From positions 34,376 through 98,375 of the forward strand of contig JABFRB010000004.1 in assembly GCA_013141385.1 (NCBI GenBank): 64,000 bases of DNA, written 5' to 3'. The notes under the pieces were generated by a model. That model was given only the letters and a program-made list of their open reading frames with translations, was not told where the DNA came from and searched no databases. Positions within the stretch are counted from its first letter, which is position 1; every line of letters begins with the position of its first letter. Positions 51,774-58,045 of this stretch are shown here, piece after piece. Source of the stretch: Bacteroidales bacterium. GTDB taxonomy: Bacteria; Bacteroidota; Bacteroidia; Bacteroidales; Tenuifilaceae. Made by a program: the position numbers and the translations under genes.

Positions 51774-51828
51774 GGAAGTAACAAAAAGTAATGATTGCTT
51801 ACTTCATTTATTTATGATGAAATCTAAA

Positions 51829-53028
51829 CTACTTTACTGGTTTCACCTCCCTAAGATCGAAGTACCCATTGTAACCTTTCATATAGACTGCTGCCCTATG
51901 ACCAAATAGCACTACCGCCTCGGTACGGGTTTCTAACTCCGTATCGTAGAGTTCTGAGGTTACCTTAGTTCCTATTGGATAGGTTTTGTTCCAGTTCTCA
52001 ACCATACTTTGCGGATCTTGCTGTCCTTTTTGCTTTGATGCAGGCTTTTCTTTCTTGGATTCCAACTCCTTGTTCTTTGCCGATGCCTCAACTTTGGGAT
52101 TATCCAATACATTATCAAGGCTTTGCTCCTTATTAGATTCGATTTCCTGCTTGGGTTGATCCTTGGTAGGTTTTACGTTTGGAACGTAATCTTTCTTAAT
52201 CGTTCTAATTAACTTAGTAAGAACATCTCCCACTCCAAGTTCCTCAATTTCCATCTCACCCTGATCCAATATATATGTAATACTATCCGACCACCTTACA
52301 CAGTTGGATATCTGATCTATTAGGTTTTGAGCAACCTTTTCTGGCTCATATGGTTTACCTGTAACATTTGCAATTACTGGTATTTCTGGTTTAGAAAATT
52401 TTGTTTTCTTTACGTGTTTTCCAAACTCAGCTTCAGCCTCTTTCATATAACGTGAGTGAAACGCCCCGCTAGTATTCAATGGAATGAACATAGTATTTGC
52501 TTTTTGAAAAAACGCCTGCGAATTATTTACTTCTTCTTTTAAACCGGAAATTACGATTTGATTGGGAGAATTATGATTAGCAATATCAATAGTTGTAAGA
52601 TTAGCTTCTTTCAAAATTTCCTGAATTTGCTTTTCAGAAGAGTTTATAATTGCTGCCATCCCACCATTCTTAGCTTGGCTCATTAGTTCACCTCTCTTTT
52701 TAACCAGTTTAAGACCATCCTCAAAGCTAAATACTCCAGCTGCCTGTAATGCATTATACTCACCTAAACTATGACCTGCTACAAAATCGGGTTTTTTTCC
52801 ATCATCCTTAATTTTTTTTTGATAGGACAAAGCATTCACTACATACAGTGCTGGCTGAGTATACTGGGTTTGACCTAATTTTTGTTCGGGATCGTTTAGG
52901 CAAAGTTCTTTAATTGAATATCCCAAAATATCATCTGCCTGTTTAGTCAACTCTGCAAAATCATCAAATAGAGTCCCTCCCATTCCTTTTTTTTGTGATC
53001 CTTGGCCTGGAAATACGTATGTTTTCAT
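51829..53028 (-). CDS. trans-acting malonyl-CoA acyltransferase with C-terminal extension (copy A)
   Basis: FabD-fold AT: FPGQGSQ at the N-terminus, the nucleophile in GHSLGEYNAL, QSAKNGG-like core, and GAFHSRYM with the second catalytic His. It should load malonyl onto the AT-less modules. I place the start at the ATG at 53028; an upstream in-frame TTG would add three residues, but the paralogous copy starts exactly here. The catalytic domain (~280 aa) is followed by a charged, low-complexity linker. A conserved ~60-residue tail ends in GYNGYFDLREVKP and is shared with copy B. This tail is not part of standard trans-ATs; it may be a docking domain. It follows the decarboxylating KS by about 45 bp. 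Confidence 0.93.
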   Translation of the reverse strand: MKTYVFPGQGSQKKGMGGTLFDDFAELTKQADDILGYSIKELCLNDPEQKLGQTQYTQPALYVVNALSYQKKIKDDGKKPDFVAGHSLGEYNALQAAGVFSFEDGLKLVKKRGELMSQAKNGGMAAIINSSEKQIQEILKEANLTTIDIANHNSPNQIVISGLKEEVNNSQAFFQKANTMFIPLNTSGAFHSRYMKEAEAEFGKHVKKTKFSKPEIPVIANVTGKPYEPEKVAQNLIDQISNCVRWSDSITYILDQGEMEIEELGVGDVLTKLIRTIKKDYVPNVKPTKDQPKQEIESNKEQSLDNVLDNPKVEASAKNKELESKKEKPASKQKGQQDPQSMVENWNKTYPIGTKVTSELYDTELETRTEAVVLFGHRAAVYMKGYNGYFDLREVKPVK

Positions 53029-53074
53029 AATTTTCAATTTATTTAATCGAGTTATTTTCTCATTAATACAAATC

Positions 53075-54355
53075 TTATTCTGTTCTATGTTTTAATACTA
53101 TAGATGTGTTTATTCCACCAAAACCAAAAGAATTACTCATGGCAACATCAATTCGGTGATTAATCGCTTCGACACCACAGAATTTTAGATCTTTACGAAT
53201 TGGCTCTTCCAAATTTTTATTTGGGTGAATAAACCCTTCTCTCATCTGTAATACAGTAGCTATTGCCTCAACTATTCCTGCAGAATATAAACAATGACCA
53301 GTTAAGCCTTTAGTAGCATTTAACCACAAATCCGAAGTGTGGTTTCCGAATACATGGCTAATGGCCTCTGCCTCTGTTATATCTCCCAAAGATGATGAAC
53401 TTCCATGTGTATTTAAATAATCAACCTCTGAGGCTGAAATTCCGCTCTGGGCTAAAGCCGAGAGCATAGCTTTTATTTCACCATTTACATTAGGGTTTGA
53501 TGAACTATTACTATCAAGGTTTATTGAACTACCTATGATTTCGGCTTGGAATGGAACCCCTCTTTGGGCTGCACTTGATTCAGACTCAAGAATAACACAT
53601 GCACAAGCTTGTCCATATATAAATCCTTCATGCTGAGTATCAAATGGACGACAAGCTTTATCTGGCTGATTAGAGTATTTTTTTCCTCCCATGGCTCCAA
53701 TATTAATAAATCCTTGAATATCCATAGGGGACAGATCAGCAACAATACCAACCACTAAACATACATCTACCAAACCGAAAAGAACTTGCTGATAACCTTT
53801 AATTATACCCACATTTCCAGTTGCAGAGGCACCACCAACAACAAATCCTTCGCCTTTGATGTCGAATAACTCACTTAGAATCCCCACTTGATTTGTCTCT
53901 AAAAACTCAAGCGCATATCGGGGGGAAAGATACTCAGGGTTTTCCCTAAATTTTGGAATTAAATTGTATTGGTAGTTTTGAGTACCGTTTTGCCCGGCTA
54001 TAATCAGTCCTATTCTTTCTGGTAAAGTTTTGTTGCTGAATAACTGTGCATTTTGCCATGCTTCTAATGCAGATATTATGGATGTTCGAATAGCAAAAGG
54101 TGCTCTTTGTCCTAACCGCTTAGCATCAGCCAATGTTTTTTCAGGTACGCCTTGAAAACGATTTAGTAATTCTGAAAAGGAAAAATTCTGAATTTCAGCA
54201 GCAATATCAACTGATATCTTTGGCTCTTTTATGCTTGTCGCTTGCTTAATACCGGATTTCCCATTTTTCAAAGAATTACAAAATATAGAAACATTATCAC
54301 CTATGGAAGAAACTATTCCCATCCCGGTAATTCCGACTTTATTTCTCATCAACAT
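53075..54355 (-). CDS. Decarboxylating ketosynthase of the HMGS beta-branching cassette (PksF-like)
   Basis: 426 aa with a FabF-like KS fold. The nucleophile position reads GGASATGN, Ser in place of Cys. The His motifs remain as NTHGSSS and TKGLTGH. Cys-to-Ser KS enzymes in beta-branching cassettes decarboxylate malonyl-ACP to acetyl-ACP for the HMG synthase. The C-terminus has SNSFGFGGINTS. The first ATG has a GAGG at good spacing; a second ATG two codons later is possible. It lies between the ACP donor gene and AT copy A, the classic cassette neighbours. Confidence 0.92.
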   Translation of the reverse strand: MLMRNKVGITGMGIVSSIGDNVSIFCNSLKNGKSGIKQATSIKEPKISVDIAAEIQNFSFSELLNRFQGVPEKTLADAKRLGQRAPFAIRTSIISALEAWQNAQLFSNKTLPERIGLIIAGQNGTQNYQYNLIPKFRENPEYLSPRYALEFLETNQVGILSELFDIKGEGFVVGGASATGNVGIIKGYQQVLFGLVDVCLVVGIVADLSPMDIQGFINIGAMGGKKYSNQPDKACRPFDTQHEGFIYGQACACVILESESSAAQRGVPFQAEIIGSSINLDSNSSSNPNVNGEIKAMLSALAQSGISASEVDYLNTHGSSSSLGDITEAEAISHVFGNHTSDLWLNATKGLTGHCLYSAGIVEAIATVLQMREGFIHPNKNLEEPIRKDLKFCGVEAINHRIDVAMSNSFGFGGINTSIVLKHRTE

Positions 54356-54428
54356 TATTTACCTCGTATTACTTAAAATAGTTAAGGCTAATCTGTACTC
54401 TATTGCAATTGATGGTAAATCGTAATTC

Positions 54429-54677
54429 TTATTTATTGGCATAATTTTCGACTAGTACATCAACCATTCCCTCGATGTTGCTGACCTGTGCAAAACTCAT
54501 TAATGGTATTTTCAGGCCTAGCTCTTCCATTGACATCGTAACGACTTCCATCCGATCGATTGAGTTTGCCCCCAGATCTTTTAATGCTTTTTCAATAGTA
54601 ATCATCTCAGGTTTTACATCTGGAAGAACCTCCATGATAACATTTTTAACTACTCCGTAAACGTGTTCTTTTGACAT
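54429..54677 (-). CDS. Discrete acyl carrier protein for beta-branching (AcpK-like)
   Basis: 82 aa. The phosphopantetheine Ser is in LGANSIDRMEVV. It begins MSKEH and is typical of the stand-alone ACP that carries malonyl/acetyl between the decarboxylating KS and the HMG synthase. It lies directly upstream of that KS and directly downstream of tRNA-Cys copy 2. Its 5' leader and first four codons recur as relics between the tRNA copies upstream. There is no obvious Shine-Dalgarno (AAGAAGAAG before the ATG). Confidence 0.92.
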   Translation of the reverse strand: MSKEHVYGVVKNVIMEVLPDVKPEMITIEKALKDLGANSIDRMEVVTMSMEELGLKIPLMSFAQVSNIEGMVDVLVENYANK

Positions 54678-54720
54678 AATTCTTCTTCTTTTAGATTAAT
54701 AATTTCAGTAAATTCCTTCG

Positions 54721-54792
54721 AGGCGCCGAGTGGATTCGAACCACTGTATAAGGTCTTGCAAACCTTTCCCTTAGCCACTTGAGTACGGCACC
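54721..54792 (-). tRNA. tRNA-Cys(GCA), copy 2, the only one with canonical U33
   Basis: 72 nt. The acceptor is GGTGCCG/CGGCGCC (U3-G70 wobble, G4-C69). The anticodon loop is T-T-G-C-A-A-G, so U33 is present. The variable region has 4 nt, the T-arm matches the other copies, and the discriminator is U73. The D-loop has C at position 20 where the others have T. It sits immediately 5' of the ACP gene. Confidence 0.9.
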
Positions 54793-54799
54793 TTACTTA

Positions 54800-54856
54800 T
54801 TACTGTTTACTAGAGCAAAGAAGAATATCAAAGTCAATAAAACACTCCTTTGACAT
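54800..54856 (-). CDS. 18-codon ORF (MSKECFID...), ACP-start relic or leader peptide
   Basis: ATG at 54856, TAA at 54800-54802. The first four residues and the leader match the ACP gene start. It contains two Cys codons (positions 5 and 14) and lies between tRNA copies 3 and 2. Its twin at 54981-55037 has the same length, with four base differences and two amino-acid changes. Probably a remnant of an ACP duplication; a Cys-sensing leader peptide is a less likely alternative. Confidence 0.4.
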   Translation of the reverse strand: MSKECFIDFDILLCSSKQ

Positions 54857-54901
54857 AATTCTCTCTTCCTTTAAGAATGCTGTATTTAAAGATTACTCTT
54901 G

Positions 54902-54973
54902 AGGCACCGAGTGGATTCGAACCACTGCATAAGGTCTTGCGAACCTTTCCCTTAACCACTTGAGTACGGTGCC
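54902..54973 (-). tRNA. tRNA-Cys(GCA), copy 3, with C33
   Basis: 72 nt. The acceptor is GGCACCG/CGGTGCC, in which A4-U69 replaces the G4-C69 or G4-U69 of other copies, a structure-preserving change. The anticodon loop is T-C-G-C-A-A-G. The variable region has 4 nt (ATGC), and the discriminator is U73. First unit of the tandem duplication. Confidence 0.88.
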
Positions 54974-54980
54974 TTGTTTA

Positions 54981-55037
54981 TTACTGTTTACTAGAGCAAA
55001 GGAGAGTATCTAGGTCAATAAAACACTCCTTTGACAT
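54981..55037 (-). CDS. 18-codon ORF twin (MSKECFID...), ACP-start relic or leader peptide
   Basis: ATG at 55037, TAA at 54981-54983, between tRNA copies 4 and 3. It has the same frame and length as the ORF at 54800-54856, with both Cys codons kept. The preserved frame is notable but is based on only two copies. Confidence 0.38.
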   Translation of the reverse strand: MSKECFIDLDTLLCSSKQ

Positions 55038-55082
55038 AACTCTCTCTTTCTTTAAGAATGCTGTATTTAAAGATTACTCTTG

Positions 55083-55154
55083 AGGCACCGAGTGGATTCG
55101 AACCACTGCATAAGGTCTTGCGAACCTTTCCCTTAACCACTTGAGTACGGTGCC
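55083..55154 (-). tRNA. tRNA-Cys(GCA), copy 4, with C33
   Basis: 72 nt, identical in sequence to copy 3 within the mature tRNA as far as I can read. The acceptor is GGCACCG/CGGTGCC, the loop T-C-G-C-A-A-G, and the discriminator U73. Second unit of the tandem duplication. Confidence 0.88.
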
Positions 55155-55258
55155 TTTTTTTTTGTAACTGATGGTTTTAACAATGAGGTATATCAAATTC
55201 GTAAAAATGACATAATTCCCTCTTTTTTTAATTATTCTGTACTAATAGACTTTTATTG
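55155..55258 (-). other. Spacer between tRNA copies 4 and 5 with decayed ACP leader
   Basis: It carries a GACATAATTCCCTCTTT segment like the leader of the ACP gene, and an ATG whose frame stops after six codons (MSFLRI). It looks like a third, more decayed ACP-start relic. Confidence 0.5.
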
Positions 55259-55331
55259 AGGCGCCGAGTGGATTCGAACCACTGAAATAAGGTCTTGCGA
55301 ACCTTTCCCTTAACCACTTGAGTACGGCGCC
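55259..55331 (-). tRNA. tRNA-Cys(GCA), copy 5, with C33
   Basis: 73 nt. The acceptor GGCGCCG/CGGCGCC is fully Watson-Crick with G4-C69. The loop is T-C-G-C-A-A-G, the variable region has 5 nt (ATTTC), and the discriminator is U73. It lies 64 bp downstream of the metallo-hydrolase gene. Confidence 0.88.
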
Positions 55332-55395
55332 TTTCTTTTTTATTAGTGATATGGTTTACATCACTTTTTACGGTAATCAAATATTATATAAATAC

Positions 55396-56130
55396 TTAAC
55401 AAAAATCAAAAAATTTAAATATGTTTTGCCCTTTTCTTAAACGATATTTAGCAAAGTCATTTTCGTTTTTAAATTGCAGATATATATTATCCTTTAATAG
55501 AAGTGAAAACTTTTGACCTGGCGGTTTCCCGTAATTATGGCCAGGGAAAACATTCGTTTCTGGTTTAAGCCTGCTTTTTAGATGCTCCAAACTTGCCCAC
55601 ATAGTGTGGGCGGCTTGTGTACCAGAACACAAGCCACAACCTTCTGCAAACAGGGTATCGCCAGTAAATAAATTATCTCCTACTAGGTAACAAACACTTC
55701 CAGATGTATGGCCTGGCGTAAGTATAGGTTGAATCAGCATATTACCAACTGGCCATGGGATTTCATCTATACCAACCAATTGCTGAGCATAAAATCCTGA
55801 TGTCACTATTTCTTCATTAGACATCCATATTGGACAATGGTATTTTGCTGCTAGGGGCTTGGCTAAATGAATGTGGTCAGGATGGGAATGAGTTAGTAAA
55901 ATTCCACTCAGACTTGTTTGAGTACTCGCTAAGGCCTGATCTATTTTGTCCATCTCCCACGCTGGATCTACAATAACAGATTGATTGTTAACAGGATCAA
56001 TTACTAGATAATTGTAATTGATCATAAACATACATGTCATTTTCAACACAACAACTTGTGGTACAATCTCACAACACTCTATACCTCTATAATCTTTATT
56101 CATTATTAAATCGCCAAGTTTCATTAACAT
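55396..56130 (-). CDS. Metallo-beta-lactamase-fold acyl hydrolase (BaeB/PksB-like)
   Basis: 244 aa with the metal motif THSHPDHIHL (HxHxDH), a later GHTSGS and FTGDTLF, and PGHNYG near the C-terminus: a glyoxalase-II-like hydrolase. In trans-AT clusters such proteins (BaeB) hydrolyse stalled acyl chains from ACPs. It is flanked by tRNA-Cys copies 6 (upstream) and 5 (downstream), all co-directional. The first ATG follows an AT-rich leader with no Shine-Dalgarno; the ATG at residue 10 (MNKDYRG) is an equally possible start. An unusual extra ~25 residues precede the fold. Confidence 0.88.
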   Translation of the reverse strand: MLMKLGDLIMNKDYRGIECCEIVPQVVVLKMTCMFMINYNYLVIDPVNNQSVIVDPAWEMDKIDQALASTQTSLSGILLTHSHPDHIHLAKPLAAKYHCPIWMSNEEIVTSGFYAQQLVGIDEIPWPVGNMLIQPILTPGHTSGSVCYLVGDNLFTGDTLFAEGCGLCSGTQAAHTMWASLEHLKSRLKPETNVFPGHNYGKPPGQKFSLLLKDNIYLQFKNENDFAKYRLRKGQNIFKFFDFC

Positions 56131-56170
56131 CTAAATTAATCTGTTTAAACTTGTTAACGCATTTTTTTAG

Positions 56171-56243
56171 AGGCACCGAGTGGATTCGAACCACTGAAAT
56201 AAGGTCTTGCGAACCTTTCCCTTAACCACTTGAGTACGGTGCC
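56171..56243 (-). tRNA. tRNA-Cys(GCA), copy 6, with C33
   Basis: 73 nt. The acceptor is GGCACCG/CGGTGCC with A4-U69. The loop is T-C-G-C-A-A-G, the variable region is ATTTC, the T-arm AGTGG/CCACT, and the discriminator U73. First of the series in transcription order, 40 bp upstream of the metallo-hydrolase ATG. Confidence 0.88.
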
Positions 56244-56668
56244 ATGGTTAAATATTTTTAAACCCCAATGTTCATTGAATACTTATAGATTTTCCTTAGC
56301 GTTTTTTTCATTGTACAAAATATCTATTAACTCTCCAAGGTTTACAATTTTTCGAATAAAATCGTACACGGCATCAGAAAAAATATCCTCATCATATAAT
56401 CGGAAATTTTAATCGGAGTATGACTTTTGATGTCATAGTTGCTTCGACTTTACCATTCCTAAATCTTTGAATATTATCGTTTCATTGCAATTAGAAAATC
56501 ACTTTACATCCTAATAGCAAGAGAGATGGCAGCATAATGTAAAACCTCAATATTTTCCCTGTCATATCCTCAAAAATTGTCATTTTAATTACACGAAGAG
56601 GACTCCCATACCTTTTAAGCGTTGAATCAAAAGTTCACCTTTGAGAGCTTAGTCAATTCAAACACTCA
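56244..56668. other. 425-bp intergenic region between sulfotransferase and tRNA copy 6
   Basis: AT-rich with no frame I would call a gene on either strand. A promoter for the tRNA/hydrolase/ACP block could lie here, but I cannot identify a Bacteroidota-type -7/-33 pair with confidence. Confidence 0.45.
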
Positions 56669-57934
56669 TTACTGCTTAAAGAAACGTTTGTTATATGCGG
56701 CAAAACGCTCACGAACCTGTTCCTCTTTCAACCCGAATTGCTCCAAACTATATTGGTGCTTGCCGTGCTTATGTTGGCAATTTTCAGCAAGGAATAATTT
56801 CATCTGCTGTTCGACAGAAGATGACCATGTTAGTCCGCACTGATCATACAAATCGCGCATGGTGGCAATTGGGTCAACAACCAGATCTTTATAATTTCTG
56901 TCAATAAAACGCACTTTAGAATCCGGGTTAGATTCAGCCTGTTTGCGGTCTTCCATGGCCTGATCAATCCATAATCCAATCAAATCCAAAGTGAATTGTC
57001 CCACTTTTTCTGGAAGAACCTTATCATGAAAAATTGACCAAGATGTCATAAACAGACTGGCTGCTGATGGAATCGTTTCTATTGGATCACGGTGTAGATG
57101 GATAATACAGGCATCAGGGTAGACCTGCATCAAAGATTTCAGTGAACGAAGATGCCCCGGGGCTTTCAATACCCACCTCTCCCCACGATTCCGGTATTGA
57201 AGCAATTGAAGTTGTTTTTTATGTCGTTCATAAAGAGGTCGCAGAGGTTGCTTATTCAACCATTGATAATAGTCTGGCAGATCGAACTCTACCATCAAAG
57301 AATCGCTTATTAAATCATTCTCGAAGAGAAGGATGCATTCATCAGGCAGGCGCGCTCCAAGTTCATGAATCGCCTTGAGCTGTGGGGCAATCCTGTATAC
57401 CATGCTGAGTTTTTTCTCTGCTTTCTGAATACGCTGGTCAGTTGCATCGGTCTCCTTCTCTGGTGGCGGACATGGACGCTCCATTTCCCAGTACTTCGGA
57501 CTCCTCAGTCTTGTATCCTGAGCAAATAATCGTTGAAGAAGCGTTGTTCCTGTTCTCGGCAGACCTGTTATAAAAATTGGCCGTTCGATGGGCTGCTCGA
57601 GAATATCAGGAGAGGCGGCAAGCGTTGCGTCTATCTGTAAACGATTCGAAACACGCTCCATGATCAAATTTCGAAAGGCTATTCGCCCCATAGGCTTAAA
57701 ACTGGGCTGCTGATTTGCGCTTTGCACTAGCACTTCAAGTGGTTCTCGAAATGAATCATCTATGATATTATTGATCTCGGAGTTCACCATAGCCTTCTGA
57801 ATTATGGTTTCGGCATTCGCATCACCTACACGTATACCGATAGAACGGAGCAACCGCCCCACCATGTTGAAGATGCTAAATATTAATAAAATTATTCTAT
57901 CTGACGGTTTCACTGACGGCTGTTTATTCTCCAT
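56669..57934 (-). CDS. PAPS-dependent sulfotransferase
   Basis: 421 aa, Sulfotransfer family. The 5'-phosphosulfate loop is FITGLPRTGTTLLQRLF, and the 3'-phosphate-binding segment is IIHLHRDPIETIPS. A second conserved region is WVLKAPGHLRSL. It should transfer sulfate from PAPS to a hydroxyl or similar group. Within this cluster it may tailor the polyketide, or make a sulfate leaving group. Base composition and codon use look markedly less AT-rich than its neighbours, and gaps of 110 bp upstream and 425 bp downstream separate it, which suggests later acquisition. It is not fused to a thioesterase as in curacin-type ST-TE pairs. Confidence 0.9.
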   Translation of the reverse strand: MENKQPSVKPSDRIILLIFSIFNMVGRLLRSIGIRVGDANAETIIQKAMVNSEINNIIDDSFREPLEVLVQSANQQPSFKPMGRIAFRNLIMERVSNRLQIDATLAASPDILEQPIERPIFITGLPRTGTTLLQRLFAQDTRLRSPKYWEMERPCPPPEKETDATDQRIQKAEKKLSMVYRIAPQLKAIHELGARLPDECILLFENDLISDSLMVEFDLPDYYQWLNKQPLRPLYERHKKQLQLLQYRNRGERWVLKAPGHLRSLKSLMQVYPDACIIHLHRDPIETIPSAASLFMTSWSIFHDKVLPEKVGQFTLDLIGLWIDQAMEDRKQAESNPDSKVRFIDRNYKDLVVDPIATMRDLYDQCGLTWSSSVEQQMKLFLAENCQHKHGKHQYSLEQFGLKEEQVRERFAAYNKRFFKQ

Positions 57935-58045
57935 TTTTTTATTCTTAATTTATTGATTCTGGTATTCGAAAATTCTGTATAAACTTTTTATATTTCTTGT
58001 TTAAATAAAACGTTTACATGAAATGTGTTGTAGAAGAACCTCTGC

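Larger units (their letters stand above)
54798..55154 (-). repeat. Two tandem ~180-bp units, each tRNA-Cys plus ACP-start relic
   Basis: 54798-54973 and 54978-55154 are nearly the same sequence: a TTACTGTTTACTAGAGCAAA segment, a GACATAATTC leader like that of the ACP gene, a conserved 40-bp stretch ending ATTACTCTTGAG, then a tRNA. The differences are concentrated in the relic part. This is a tandem duplication of a tRNA-leader-ORF unit. Confidence 0.85.

Noticed and set aside
54798..55331. CRISPR array (regularly spaced repeats)
   Set aside because: The repeats are 72-73-nt tRNAs with homologous spacers; there are no cas genes.
56034..56225. Plus-strand ORFs across tRNA copy 6 and other gaps
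   Set aside because: They run antisense through tRNA and coding sequence, have no domains and are shadows.
51675..56243. tRNA copies as phage/ICE attachment-site fragments
   Set aside because: No integrase or mobile-element genes are nearby, every copy is full-length with intact pairing, and the stems vary in a pairing-preserving way.
51675..56243. Reading the anticodon as something other than GCA
   Set aside because: The AAGGT/ACCTT stem with a 7-nt loop fixes the anticodon as GCA, and U73 and A13-A22 also fit Cys. Shifting the loop breaks the stem.
56669..57934. Sulfotransferase as part of an ST-TE decarboxylative termination like curacin
   Set aside because: No adjacent thioesterase domain, and the gene is discrete; termination lies outside the window.
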